A stretch of DNA of 64,000 nucleotides from an uncultured Collinsella sp. (GCA_900556875.1 USQQ01000003.1:78000-141999); one strand, 5' to 3'. Positions 1-8,297 are shown, counted from the first letter of the stretch. Program-made: numbers and translations. Notes: generated by a model from the letters alone, not told the origin.

Positions 1-2
1 AG

Positions 3-713
3 TACTGGCCTGGCTTCGAGGACCACTGCGCCCTCGACATCATCGCCTTCGCCGCCCGCTATTACGCCGAGCGCGCGAGCGTGCCCGTCGCCGTCCACCA
101 GGATCACTCCGCTGGTTACGAGATCGCCGTCAAGGGCGTCAAGGCCGGCTTCCCATCCGTCATGGTCGACGGCTCCTCACTTCCCTATGAGGAGAACTTC
201 CAGCTCACGAAGGACGTCGTCCAGGTCGCCAAGATCTTCGACGTCGACATCGAGGCCGAGCTCGGCCATGTCGGCAACGGCTCTGACGCCAACGACTTCG
301 TGAACAGCGACCACTACACCGACCCGAACCTCGCCGAGGAGTTTGTCGAGGGCACCGGTTGCGGCTCGCTCGCCATCGCCGTCGGCAATGCCCACGGCCC
401 CTATGTCAAGGTCCCGAACCTCGACATGGAGCGCATCAAGGCCTGCAGGGAGGCCGTCAGCGTCCCCCTCGTCATGCACGGATGCTCCGACATCCCCGAC
501 GAGCAGCTCCAGGAGGCCGTGAACCTCGGCATGAGTAAGTTCAACATCGCCACGGAGTACTTCCGTTCCATGTACCGCGCCTTCGAGAAGGACATCAACT
601 CCGGTAAGAACGACGGCAACGGCATAGGCCTCCTGATGGACGCCGCCCCCGACATGCGCGCGTTCGTCGTCAGCAAGATCCAGCTTCTGAACCCCAACCA
701 CTATTCGCTCTAG
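3..713 (+). CDS. Class II ketose-bisphosphate aldolase (GatY/KbaY/FbaA type), 5'-truncated by the window edge
   Basis: This is the C-terminal part of a zinc-dependent class II aldolase, which cleaves a ketose bisphosphate such as tagatose- or fructose-1,6-bisphosphate to DHAP and an aldehyde. The frame is open from base 3, so the true start lies upstream of the window. Visible family signatures are HQDH (zinc/active site), the VDGSSLPYEENF segment, EAELG, a HGPY segment and VMHGCSD, which supplies the last zinc His. It is followed 10 nt later by PTS genes, so it probably acts on the phosphorylated sugar they import. Whether tagatose or fructose bisphosphate is the substrate cannot be told from this fragment. 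Confidence 0.9.
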   Translation, partial: YWPGFEDHCALDIIAFAARYYAERASVPVAVHQDHSAGYEIAVKGVKAGFPSVMVDGSSLPYEENFQLTKDVVQVAKIFDVDIEAELGHVGNGSDANDFVNSDHYTDPNLAEEFVEGTGCGSLAIAVGNAHGPYVKVPNLDMERIKACREAVSVPLVMHGCSDIPDEQLQEAVNLGMSKFNIATEYFRSMYRAFEKDINSGKNDGNGIGLLMDAAPDMRAFVVSKIQLLNPNHYSL

Positions 714-723
714 GAGAGACTCG

Positions 724-1152
724 ATGAAGAAAGTTCTTGTCGCGTCGCACGGCCACCTCGCAAGCGGAATCAGGAGCTCGATCGGAATCCTGACCGGCAT
801 GGCGGACATGGTGGAGGCAGTTGACTGCTACGTGGACGACTCCGATTTCACCCCTCGCATCCAGGCCTTTATTGACTCGGTGGGCCCTGAGGACGAGGCC
901 ATCATCTTCACCGACATCTACGGTGGTTCCGTCTTCCAGAAGGTCGTCCTTATGGAGCCGGAGAAGCGCGGGATCGTCCACGTCACCGGTATGAACCTCG
1001 GCCTCGTGATCGAGACGCTCCTCGGCGCCGAGCCGGTCACGGCAGATTCGATCAAGCAGAGCGTCGAGCTGGCGAGGGCGACGATGCAGGTCGTCGAGCC
1101 TCCGAGCAAGGCCGCGGACAACGAGGAGTCCGAGGGAGACTTCTTTGATTAG
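724..1152 (+). CDS. PTS mannose-family EIIA component
   Basis: Cytoplasmic phosphocarrier that takes phosphate from HPr and passes it to the IIB protein encoded next. It has 142 residues, about the size of a free-standing IIA-Man domain. The N-terminus VLVASHGHLASG places the expected phosphorylated His at residue 9. The segment IIFTDIYGGSVFQ matches the conserved FTDlxGGSp region of the family. A GAGAGACTC ribosome-binding region precedes the ATG. First of four consecutive mannose-family PTS genes. Confidence 0.92.
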   Translation: MKKVLVASHGHLASGIRSSIGILTGMADMVEAVDCYVDDSDFTPRIQAFIDSVGPEDEAIIFTDIYGGSVFQKVVLMEPEKRGIVHVTGMNLGLVIETLLGAEPVTADSIKQSVELARATMQVVEPPSKAADNEESEGDFFD

Positions 1153-1181
1153 AGAGTACTAACAAGTAGAGAGAGGAAGCA

Positions 1182-1685
1182 ATGATTGTTCAGGTTCGAG
1201 TCGATGACCGTCTGATTCACGGACAGGTCGCCCTGGTGTGGACCAAGGAGCTCAACACCACCAGGATCATCGTCGCCAACAAGCACGCCGTGGAGAGCGA
1301 CGCCCTTCGCATGACGCTTTCCATGGGTACGCCGGCGGGCCAGAAACTCCTCGTCAAGGACGTTCCGGATGCCTGCCGCATCGCGAACGATCCGCGCGCG
1401 GACTCCATGCGCATCTTCGCGCTCACCAACTGCGTGCGTGACGTGCTTGAGCTCGTTAAGGGCGCGCCGGGCAAGATTGAGGGCGTGAACGTTGCCAACG
1501 TCGGCCGCTTCGACAAGTCCGATCCGGATAGCAAGGTCGCCCTCAACTCCACGATCATGCTCAACCCGGATGAGCTCGAGGCCGCGAAGGAGCTTTGCGA
1601 GCAGGGTATTCCGGTTTTCCATCAGCTTATCCCGTCCAATCCCAAGACTCCTCTCAAGAGTCTGATCGAGGCGGTGGGGAAATAA
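1182..1685 (+). CDS. PTS mannose/fructose/sorbose-family EIIB component
   Basis: Phosphotransfer protein that receives phosphate from IIA and delivers it to the sugar bound by IIC/IID. It has 167 residues and the strongly conserved N-terminal motif VRVDDRLIHGQV, with the phosphorylated His at residue 13. Phosphorylation on His rather than Cys is the hallmark of the mannose family. The GAGAGAGGAAGCA ribosome-binding site is strong. IIA and IIB are separate genes here, unlike the fused E. coli ManX. Confidence 0.93.
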   Translation: MIVQVRVDDRLIHGQVALVWTKELNTTRIIVANKHAVESDALRMTLSMGTPAGQKLLVKDVPDACRIANDPRADSMRIFALTNCVRDVLELVKGAPGKIEGVNVANVGRFDKSDPDSKVALNSTIMLNPDELEAAKELCEQGIPVFHQLIPSNPKTPLKSLIEAVGK

Positions 1686-1731
1686 GGGGATTTGGCCAGG
1701 CGGCCAAATGAAATGAAAGAAAGGAAGTCAA

Positions 1732-2544
1732 ATGGTTGGGTTGGCAATAATGGCCTGGTTGACCGTGCTGATTTGCTACGGCGGCAACTGGGTTCTCGGT
1801 CAGTGCATGATCGAGCGTCCTCTCGTGGTAGGTCTCGTTGCGGGCCTCCTGATGGGCGACGTCAAGACCGGTGTCATCATCGGTGCCTCTCTCGAGGCGA
1901 TCTTCATGGGCGCGGTTAACATTGGTGGCGCTATCTCCGCCGAGCCTGTTACCGCGACCGCCCTCGCCGTCGCCTTCACCGTTGGCGCTGGTATCGACCA
2001 GGGTGCCGCCATCACACTGGCCGTTCCCGTGGGCGTCGTCACCGCATTTCTCTCGATCTTCATGAACAACGTGTTCCTCGCGTTCTTCGCAGCCACCTTT
2101 GACAAGATGGCCGCCGAGGGCAACGAGAAGGGCCTCGCGCTTCAGCACTTCGTTCTCTGGTTCGTTAAGTACGCCGCCTTTGGCCTCATCGCCTTCCTCG
2201 GCGTTTACCTTGGCGCCGAGCCCGTTGCCGCCATTGTCAACCAGATTCCGGCCAATGTCATGAGCGGCCTCAACGCCGTGGGTGCCCTCCTGCCCGCCGT
2301 TGGTATGGCGCTCCTGCTCCAGATGCTGTGGAGCACCGAGCTCAGCATCTACTTCTTCTTGGGCTTTACGCTCTACCAGTACCTCGGTCTCCCGATGATC
2401 GCCATCGCAGTTCTCGGTGTCATCATCGCGGTTGCCTCCGCCCTCCGCGACAAGGAGATCTTCGATCTCACCAAGAAGGGAGTGGCCACCCAGGCCGTTT
2501 CCGGCGACTCTGTAACCAGCGACGAGGAGGATTTCTTCGCATGA
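1732..2544 (+). CDS. PTS mannose-family EIIC membrane component
   Basis: Integral membrane subunit that forms the sugar translocation channel with IID. The 270 residues are mostly hydrophobic, with Gly-rich segments (VGLVAGLLMGDVKTGVIIGA, then GAVNIGGAISAEP) typical of IIC of this family. A short charged C-terminal tail ends in an acidic stretch. The ribosome-binding site GAAAGGAAG lies 6 nt before the ATG. The stop overlaps the start of the IID gene (ATGA), implying translational coupling. Confidence 0.92.
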   Translation: MVGLAIMAWLTVLICYGGNWVLGQCMIERPLVVGLVAGLLMGDVKTGVIIGASLEAIFMGAVNIGGAISAEPVTATALAVAFTVGAGIDQGAAITLAVPVGVVTAFLSIFMNNVFLAFFAATFDKMAAEGNEKGLALQHFVLWFVKYAAFGLIAFLGVYLGAEPVAAIVNQIPANVMSGLNAVGALLPAVGMALLLQMLWSTELSIYFFLGFTLYQYLGLPMIAIAVLGVIIAVASALRDKEIFDLTKKGVATQAVSGDSVTSDEEDFFA

Positions 2545-3377
2545 GCAACCTGACCAAGAATGTGAGCCCTGAAGACAAGAAGATGCTCAACAGCATTTTC
2601 CTGCGCTCCTTCTCCGTGTTCGCTTCCTGCGCCGGCGGTTCCGTCAAGGCTGGCGCCGACGGCTGGCTGTACTCCGTCCAGCCCGCGCTTAACCGCTACT
2701 ACGCCGATGACCCCGAGGCTCGTGCCGACGCCATGAAGCGTCACACGACTTGGTACAACATTACCCAGAACGTCGGCACGTTCGCCATGGGCCTCGTCGC
2801 CTCCATGGAGAGGGAGAACTCGCAGCACGAAGACTTCGACACCGAGTCCATCGACGGTATCAAGGTCTCCCTGATGGGCCCGATGTCCGGCATCGGCGAC
2901 GCAATCTTCTGGGGCGTCCTGCGTGTTATCGCCGCCGGCATCGGCATTAACCTCGCCATGAGCGGCTCGCCCCTCGGCGCGATCATGTTCCTGCTGATCT
3001 ACAACATCCCGTCGATCCTCTGCCGATACTTCATGACCTACCTCGGCTTCAGCATGGGCACCAACTTCATCTCCGAGATGTACGAGGGTGGTCTCATGAA
3101 GCTCATCACCAAGGCGACCTCCACGATCGGCCTGGTGATGATCGGCGCCATGACCGCGGCGAACGTCCAATTCAACACGATCCTGTCCATTCCGGTTCAG
3201 GACTCCGACCCCGTCATGATCCAGACCTACCTCGACTCGATCTTCAAGGGCATCGTGCCTCTGGGACTTACGCTCGTCGTCCTCTGGCTCCTGCGCAAGA
3301 AGAACGTGAACGTCAACATCATCCTGGTCGGCATCATGGTTCTGGCGCTCGTCCTCGGCCTCGTGGGCATCGTGTAA
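2541..3377 (+). CDS. PTS mannose-family EIID membrane component
   Basis: Second membrane subunit of the mannose-type permease, 278 residues from the ATG that overlaps the IIC stop. Characteristic features are the soluble N-terminal half (FLRSFSVFASCAGG, then AMKRHTTWYNITQNVG), the SLMGPMSGIGDAIFWG motif and hydrophobic helices towards the C-terminus. With the three preceding genes it makes a complete transporter. The sugar is not evident: mannose, fructose, sorbose, galactosamine and others use this family. Confidence 0.93.
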   Translation: MSNLTKNVSPEDKKMLNSIFLRSFSVFASCAGGSVKAGADGWLYSVQPALNRYYADDPEARADAMKRHTTWYNITQNVGTFAMGLVASMERENSQHEDFDTESIDGIKVSLMGPMSGIGDAIFWGVLRVIAAGIGINLAMSGSPLGAIMFLLIYNIPSILCRYFMTYLGFSMGTNFISEMYEGGLMKLITKATSTIGLVMIGAMTAANVQFNTILSIPVQDSDPVMIQTYLDSIFKGIVPLGLTLVVLWLLRKKNVNVNIILVGIMVLALVLGLVGIV

Positions 3378-3419
3378 GGCGGTTTCCGGATCATCCGAAG
3401 CCTGTTCAAGGCAATTCCT

Positions 3420-3456
3420 GGCGGCACGCGATCGAGGACATTCGACGCGTGCCGCC
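3420..3456 (+). other. Stem-loop between IID and the reductase
   Basis: An 11-bp GC-rich inverted repeat, GGCGGCACGCG (3420-3430) with CGCGTGCCGCC (3446-3456) and a 15-nt loop. No T-run follows; the next gene's ribosome-binding site (AAGGAGAGAAT) starts 7 nt later. It may be an attenuator or an RNA-processing or stability hairpin separating the PTS genes from the enzymes. Confidence 0.5.
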
Positions 3457-3474
3457 CCATTAGAAGGAGAGAAT

Positions 3475-4419
3475 ATGCGCTACACGCACCTCAAGAACTC
3501 CGACGTTGACGTCTCCCAGCTCGCCGTGGGCACCTGGGCGATCGGCGGCGACTCCTTTGGTGAGAACGATGACGCCGCCAGCATGTCCGCCATCCGCACC
3601 ATGCTCGATCACGGCGTCAACCTCATTGACACCGCGCCGTGCTATGGCAACGGCGCGTCCGAGAAGGTCGTCGGCAACGCGCTCAGGGGCGTCGACCGAG
3701 AGAGCTACCTGCTCTCGACCAAGGTTGGCCTGATCACCAGCGCCGCCGGCTATGACCGCGACTCTTCGTTCAAGAACATCATGAGGGAGGTCGAGAGCTC
3801 GCTGCGCAATCTCCGCACCGACTACATCGACTTCTACTTCGTGCACTGGCCCGACGCCAAGACCCCGTTCTCCGAGACGATGTGCGCCCTCCAGCTCCTC
3901 AAGGAGCAAGGCAAGATTCGCCACATCGGCGTCTCCAACTTCACGACCGAGATGATCGAGGAGTGCGAGAAGGTCGCTCAGGTCGACGTCCAGCAGCCGC
4001 CCTACTCCATGGTCGACCGCTCCTCCGAGGACCTTATCAAGTGGGGCTACGAGCGTGGCATCGACTCCTTCACCTATGGCTCCCTTGGCGCGGGCATCCT
4101 GTCGGGCAAGTTCCGCGAGCTGCCGAAGTTCGAGGAGGGCGATGTTCGTGGCGGCTTCTACGACTACTTCCAGGAGCCCAAGTTCTCGCGCGTCCAGGAG
4201 CTGCTCAAGGTCATGGACGAGATCGCCGAGGCTCATGACAAGCCCGTGGCACAGGTCGCCGTGAACTGGAGCACCCAGAAGGAGTACGTGGGCACCGCGC
4301 TCGTTGGCGTGCGCACGGACGCCCACGCGATTCAGAACTGCGAGACGTTCGAGTGGGAGCTTTCCGCCGATGAGATGGCCAAGCTTGACGCCAAGCTTGA
4401 CGAGCTGAAGATCGGCTAG
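3475..4419 (+). CDS. Aldo/keto reductase
   Basis: NAD(P)H-dependent reductase of the AKR superfamily, 314 residues, cytosolic. The catalytic tetrad is visible as Asp52 and Tyr57 (LIDTAPCYGNG), Lys83 (STKVG) and His124 (YFVHWPD). GVSNF and a C-terminal VGVRT segment (cofactor binding) are also present. It has a strong ribosome-binding site and follows the PTS operon on the same strand, with the hydrolase gene starting 2 nt after its stop. Context suggests it reduces or oxidises a sugar-derived carbonyl; the real substrate is unknown. Confidence 0.9.
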   Translation: MRYTHLKNSDVDVSQLAVGTWAIGGDSFGENDDAASMSAIRTMLDHGVNLIDTAPCYGNGASEKVVGNALRGVDRESYLLSTKVGLITSAAGYDRDSSFKNIMREVESSLRNLRTDYIDFYFVHWPDAKTPFSETMCALQLLKEQGKIRHIGVSNFTTEMIEECEKVAQVDVQQPPYSMVDRSSEDLIKWGYERGIDSFTYGSLGAGILSGKFRELPKFEEGDVRGGFYDYFQEPKFSRVQELLKVMDEIAEAHDKPVAQVAVNWSTQKEYVGTALVGVRTDAHAIQNCETFEWELSADEMAKLDAKLDELKIG

Positions 4420-4421
4420 CC

Positions 4422-5501
4422 ATGGGCACCGAGGAGAGGAAGTACCCCACTTCCGAGCTTGAAGTGCTTGAGCGTGGATCTAGGGAGGTCGTGGAGCCCA
4501 ACGGGCTGAAGCTCCTGCTGAAGCCCGTGCCGGGAGACGAGCGCGAGCGCGTGCTCGATCCGCGCGTCTACGCGCGCGCCCATGCGAAGCTCGCCGCCGG
4601 CCCGGCGCCGGCGGGGCCGGTGGACGTGATCGCGTGGCGCTCCGCTCCCAACAAGGAGACCCATGTCGTGAGGGGCTCGAACGTCGCCAAGAAGACCGTC
4701 GTCATGAACTTTGGCGACAGGGGCATTCCCCTGCACGTCTTCACGCCCGAGGGCCACGGGTGCGGCTCCGCCGCGCTCGTGTTCATCCACGGCGGCGGCT
4801 TCATGGTGGGCAACATTGGCCAGTACGAGAACTGCCTGCGCGACATCGCGGAGCGAACGGGCTGCGTCGCGATCTACCCGGAGTACCGCTTGTCTCCCGA
4901 GACGATGTTCCCCGGTGGTGTCGAGGACTGCGTGAAGACGCTCGACTGGCTTGTCGAGCATGCGGATGAGCTGGGTGTCGACGCGACGCGGGTCGCCGTG
5001 GCTGGCGACTCCGCGGGCGGAAGCCTGACCAACGCCGTCGTCCTCGACGGGTCCCATGCGGACAGGATCAAGCTCGTGGCCGAGCTGTATCCGCTCGTCG
5101 ACGGCGGCCCTGTTCCGGAGGAATGGTCCTATGACCTCTATGAGATCGTGAACGACCAGAGGGCCGAGGCTCTGAGCAGGGTGGATCGCATCCGCAACGC
5201 CAACGACGACCTGCCAGTGATGTATACCAACGGCAATGCGGAGGAGATGCTCGACCCGAGGGTGTCTGCCCTGTTCGCGGAGGACGTGAGCGCGTTCCCC
5301 CGCACGGTCATCATCTCTTCCGAGTATGACTACCTGCGCTATCAGGACGAGCTATTCGCGAAGAGGCTGCAGGATGCGGGCGTTGACGTCACCGCGATTC
5401 GCTATCGCGGCTGCGACCACGGCTTCTTCGAGATGTACGGCGTGATGCCTCAGGCTGAGGACGTCTGCCGCGTCATCTCCGAGGAGCTTGCGAAGATCTA
5501 G
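4422..5501 (+). CDS. Alpha/beta hydrolase, hormone-sensitive-lipase-like esterase
   Basis: A 359-residue serine hydrolase of the HSL/acetyl-esterase type. The oxyanion motif HGGGF is at 123-127, the nucleophile elbow GDSAGG at 195-200 (Ser197), the likely acid is Asp303 and the catalytic His is His333 (CDHGFF). There is no signal peptide, so it is probably cytoplasmic. It starts 2 nt after the reductase stop and is presumably cotranscribed. In a sugar-PTS operon it could remove acyl groups from imported sugar esters; this is inference. A strong terminator follows. Confidence 0.87.
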   Translation: MGTEERKYPTSELEVLERGSREVVEPNGLKLLLKPVPGDERERVLDPRVYARAHAKLAAGPAPAGPVDVIAWRSAPNKETHVVRGSNVAKKTVVMNFGDRGIPLHVFTPEGHGCGSAALVFIHGGGFMVGNIGQYENCLRDIAERTGCVAIYPEYRLSPETMFPGGVEDCVKTLDWLVEHADELGVDATRVAVAGDSAGGSLTNAVVLDGSHADRIKLVAELYPLVDGGPVPEEWSYDLYEIVNDQRAEALSRVDRIRNANDDLPVMYTNGNAEEMLDPRVSALFAEDVSAFPRTVIISSEYDYLRYQDELFAKRLQDAGVDVTAIRYRGCDHGFFEMYGVMPQAEDVCRVISEELAKI

Positions 5502-5534
5502 GGGCTCGTCGCGGCGGCCCCCTGGACGAGTGGC

Positions 5535-5573
5535 GGTCCGGCGGGATGCTAGGTGCGTCCCGCCGGACCTTTG
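5535..5573 (+). terminator. Rho-independent terminator of the mannose-PTS operon
   Basis: A perfect 12-bp stem, GGTCCGGCGGGA (5535-5546) with TCCCGCCGGACC (5558-5569), and an 11-nt loop, followed by a short TTTG. It lies 34 nt after the hydrolase stop. Confidence 0.8.
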
Positions 5574-5674
5574 CGTTGACGGGCGCGTGCCGCTTGCCGG
5601 AGGGCGTGTGTGGGGTTCGCTTCGGCGGTGCCGGATTAACCGGGAGATGCGTTTACCGCCGCTCTTCCAAGTGA

Positions 5675-5944
5675 GCCCAGCAAACAAATCGCGAGTTGAG
5701 CCCCAAGGGCATCGACAAGGGCGTGGGCCTGGCGCGGGCGCTGGCGTATCTGGGTCGCGCTGGCAACGAGCGCACCTTTGGCTTTGGCGATTCGGGCAAC
5801 GATCTGGGTATGCTCGCCGCTGTCGAGACGGCTGTCGCCATGGGCAACGCCATGCCCGAGGTCAAGGCGATCGCCGACTACGTGACCGACGACGTCGTAC
5901 GCGATGGCACCGTCACAGCGATGCAGCATTTTGGGTTGATTTAA
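5675..5944 (+). pseudogene. C-terminal remnant of a Cof-type HAD phosphatase
   Basis: About 90 codons encode the C-terminal end of a Cof/YidA-type HAD hydrolase: ELSPKGIDKG (the usual start of the last domain segment), then FGFGDSGNDLGML, which is HAD motif IV with the metal-binding Asp pair, and AMGNAMPEVK. The N-terminal nucleophile motif DxDGT and the cap domain are absent. An in-frame stop lies just upstream (5672-5674), and no homologous sequence is seen between the terminator at 5535 and the remnant. A TTG at 5696 could start a short peptide, but the product would lack the catalytic Asp. Confidence 0.75.
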
Positions 5945-5945
5945 T

Positions 5946-5986
5946 AAATGGCCGGGTCGCCCGCAGTGGGGGCGACCCGGCCATTT
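5946..5986. terminator. Bidirectional terminator between HAD remnant and DeoR gene
   Basis: A perfect 16-bp inverted repeat at 5946-5961 and 5971-5986 (AAATGGCCGGGTCGCC and its complement) with a 9-nt loop. The A/T ends of the arms give a U-rich tail in both directions. It can stop transcription of both converging genes. Confidence 0.85.
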
Positions 5987-5989
5987 GAG

Positions 5990-6781
5990 CTATTTTGCAA
6001 TATAGAGCTTGGGATGACTGCGACTGCTCTCGATCGCCGCCGTCATGATGCCCTCGTCGTCTCCATCAACGATGATGCCGTCGAGGTCATCGATCTGCGC
6101 GGACTGATAAAAACTGGTTTTGTTGAACTTTCCCTGGTCAACCATCATGTAGCCCTGGTTTGAGTTGGTAAGGTACATATGCTTGATCATGGCCGAGAAG
6201 TCGTGCTCGACGGTAAAACCGTGGTCGGGGTGGAATCCGTCAGCACTGACAAACGCCTTGTCGGCATGTAGTTTGCTCATGCAGTCGAGCGTCAGTGCGC
6301 CCGCGAGATAGAGGTGGCCCTTGCGCACGGAGCCGCCCAGCAGCACTACCGAAGCATTGGGGAGATTGAAGCTGGCGTAGTTCGCGATTGCAAGATCGCC
6401 GGTGATAATGGTGATCTCACGCTTGTCCATGAGGGCCTTAGCGAAGTAAAAGCCTGTGGTGCCGATATCAATTACCAGAACATCGCCATCATCAACAAGA
6501 GTTGCTGCGGTTGCGGCGATGGCCTCCTTGGCCTCGACTTGGACATTGATGCGCTCCTCGGGATACGAGATTGCGTTGGAGCGAGAAAGCGATACCGCTC
6601 CGCCGCGTACGCGACGCAGCTTGCCTTCGGATTCCAGCGAGATGAGGTCGTGTCGTGCGGTGACTTCCGAAACCGAAAAACGGCGAACGATGTCGGATAC
6701 CGAGATATTTGGCTTTTCGGCCAGCCAATTCATGATAAATCGCTGACGCTCGGCCGGTGAAAGGTCTGAAGTAGATGCCAT
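5990..6781 (-). CDS. DeoR-family transcriptional regulator
   Basis: A 263-residue sugar-metabolism repressor. The N-terminal DeoR helix-turn-helix covers about residues 10-60 (RQRFIMNWLAEKPNISVSDI, SVSEVTARHDLISLE, KLRRVRGGAV). The C-terminal DeoRC sensor domain has VLVIDIGTTG, TIITGDLAIA and LLGGSVRKG, which normally binds a sugar phosphate. The ATG at 6781 is chosen because AAAGGAG lies 6 nt upstream; the frame stays open further upstream without a comparable site. It faces the aldolase/PTS operon across 349 bp and very likely controls it. Confidence 0.93.
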   Translation of the reverse strand: MASTSDLSPAERQRFIMNWLAEKPNISVSDIVRRFSVSEVTARHDLISLESEGKLRRVRGGAVSLSRSNAISYPEERINVQVEAKEAIAATAATLVDDGDVLVIDIGTTGFYFAKALMDKREITIITGDLAIANYASFNLPNASVVLLGGSVRKGHLYLAGALTLDCMSKLHADKAFVSADGFHPDHGFTVEHDFSAMIKHMYLTNSNQGYMMVDQGKFNKTSFYQSAQIDDLDGIIVDGDDEGIMTAAIESSRSHPKLYIAK

Positions 6782-7130
6782 ATGCCGCTCCTTTTGAACA
6801 AAAGGTAAAAAGATGCGCCTTTCGTAATCGAAATATAACGTATCGATATGAAAAGAACAAGGCAAATTCGAATGAATCAAAAGAACGGAATGGCATGTCA
6901 TAAATGCATGCGTAGCAGATAGTTCGCACGTAAACGGGCTATAAAGAGTCTCATTCTGAAGGTGCCGCCCAAAAGAAGTACGTTCACGCCCGATATTCGA
7001 CCGTTCACGGAAAGCTGACAATTGAGCTTTCGATAGCTTTTGAAATGGTTTATAAAAGAAAACCGAAAAGCTTTTGAAACAAAGAAGAAGGCTTTCGATA
7101 GCAATAGTGTTAGATGAGAAAGGACCGAAC
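6782..7130 (+). promoter_or_regulatory. Divergent control region with tandem DeoR-like operator repeats (7026-7102)
   Basis: This 349-bp AT-rich spacer separates the DeoR gene from the aldolase/PTS operon and holds no gene. GCTTTCGATAGC occurs twice (7026-7037 and 7091-7102), and AGCTTTTGAAA also occurs twice (7035-7045 and 7069-7079), giving alternating direct repeats close to the operon. Repeated TTTCG/TTTTG half sites are what DeoR-family proteins usually bind. A GAAAGGACC ribosome-binding site ends the region. Confidence 0.6.
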
Positions 7131-7841
7131 ATGGCGATCAAGGTGTTTGCCGACGGCGCTAACCTCGAGGGCATGCTTGACATGCATGACAATGGCAACG
7201 TTCAGGGCTTCACGACCAATCCTTCCCTTATGAAGGCCGGCGGCGTGACCGACTACCGCGCTTTTGCCAAGACGGTTCTTGAGCACATTACTGATGTGTC
7301 GGTCTCTTTTGAGGTATTCGCCGACGACGAGGCAGGTATGGAAGCCGAGGCTCGCGAGATCGCAACCTGGGCAGACAACGTCTACGTTAAGATCCCGGCG
7401 CTCAACACCAAGGGTGAGTCCACTGCCGCGCTGGTCAAGCGCCTTTCTGCCGACGGCATCAAGGTGAATGTCACCACTATCTTTACGCCCGAGCAGGTCG
7501 ACGAGTTTGTCGATGCCGTTTCTGCTGAGACCCCCTCTATTCTGTCCATCTTTGCCGGTCGCATTGCCGATACCGGCGTCGATCCGCTGCCCCTCATGGC
7601 GGAGTCCGTAAAGAAGGCTGCCGTTAAGCCTGCTGCCGAGGTTCTCTGGGCGTCTACGCGCGAGGTCCTCAATATCTTCCAGGCGGAGTCCGTTGGATGC
7701 CAGATCATTACGGTCCCCAATGCCCTTCTTGCCAAACGCAAGAATTTCGGGAAAGATTTGCTTGAGTACTCGCTTGATACGGTCAAGGGCTTTGCCCGCG
7801 ACATTCAGGCGCTTGGTTTTCACATCCTGCCCGAGGAGTAG
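7131..7841 (+). CDS. fsa: Fructose-6-phosphate aldolase / TalC-type transaldolase, copy 1
   Basis: A 236-residue class I aldolase of the FSA/small-transaldolase family. Key residues are Asp8 (VFADGAN), TTNPSLM at 28-34 and the Schiff-base Lys87 (NVYVKIPA). Phe141 (SIFAGRI) stands where E. coli FsaA has Tyr131 and transaldolase B has Phe178; that position affects the choice between aldolase and transaldolase chemistry, so the reaction is uncertain. The ATG at 7131 has AAAGGA at good spacing and begins the conserved MAIKVFADGA. First gene of an Ula-type PTS operon. Confidence 0.9.
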   Translation: MAIKVFADGANLEGMLDMHDNGNVQGFTTNPSLMKAGGVTDYRAFAKTVLEHITDVSVSFEVFADDEAGMEAEAREIATWADNVYVKIPALNTKGESTAALVKRLSADGIKVNVTTIFTPEQVDEFVDAVSAETPSILSIFAGRIADTGVDPLPLMAESVKKAAVKPAAEVLWASTREVLNIFQAESVGCQIITVPNALLAKRKNFGKDLLEYSLDTVKGFARDIQALGFHILPEE

Positions 7842-7850
7842 GGGACGAGT

Positions 7851-8297
7851 ATGCTGACCGATCTTCTTAAGCCCGAGCTTGTTGCCTGCCACGTCGAGGC
7901 CTCCGACTGGGAGGAAGCGATCAGGGCATGCGGTAAGTTGCTCGTAGACGCTGGCAAATGCGACCAGAGCTATGTTGACGCCATGATTTCATCGGTTCAC
8001 AAATTCGGCCCCTATATGGTCTTGGAAGAGGGCATCGCCATGCCCCACGCTCAGGCAGATGGCAATGTGAGTGAAGCGGGGATCTGTATCGTCACGCTTG
8101 ACCCTGCCATTGCGTTTGGACACGAGGATTTCGATCCGGTTCACGTGCTCGTGGGTATTTGCGCACCCGACCCCAAGGCTCATCTTGGCTGCTTGGCGGA
8201 GCTTTCGCAGATGTTCGAGGACGAGGACTGCGTTGCCAAGCTCAGCGCCTGCGATACGTCCGAGCAGGTTTTGGAGACCATGCGTTCATTCTTTTAG
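7851..8297 (+). CDS. PTS EIIA component, fructose/mannitol fold, of an ascorbate-type PTS
   Basis: A 148-residue PTS_IIA_2 domain, the kind found as UlaC/SgaA. The phosphorylated His is His66 in GIAMPHAQ, and the segment GPYMVLEEGIAMPHA is diagnostic. It starts 9 nt after the aldolase stop with a GAGGAGTAGGGG ribosome-binding region. It should phosphorylate the IIB protein encoded 75 nt downstream. Confidence 0.9.
   Translation: MLTDLLKPELVACHVEASDWEEAIRACGKLLVDAGKCDQSYVDAMISSVHKFGPYMVLEEGIAMPHAQADGNVSEAGICIVTLDPAIAFGHEDFDPVHVLVGICAPDPKAHLGCLAELSQMFEDEDCVAKLSACDTSEQVLETMRSFF

Noticed and set aside
5488..5988. A 166-codon plus-strand open frame overlapping the HAD remnant
   Set aside because: It crosses a strong terminator and the bidirectional terminator, is Arg-rich and has no recognisable domain; the HAD reading frame is a different one.
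5990..7198. A DeoR protein with a 139-residue N-terminal extension
   Set aside because: The extension runs through the AT-rich control region, has no homology-like features, and the ATG at 6781 has an ideal ribosome-binding site.
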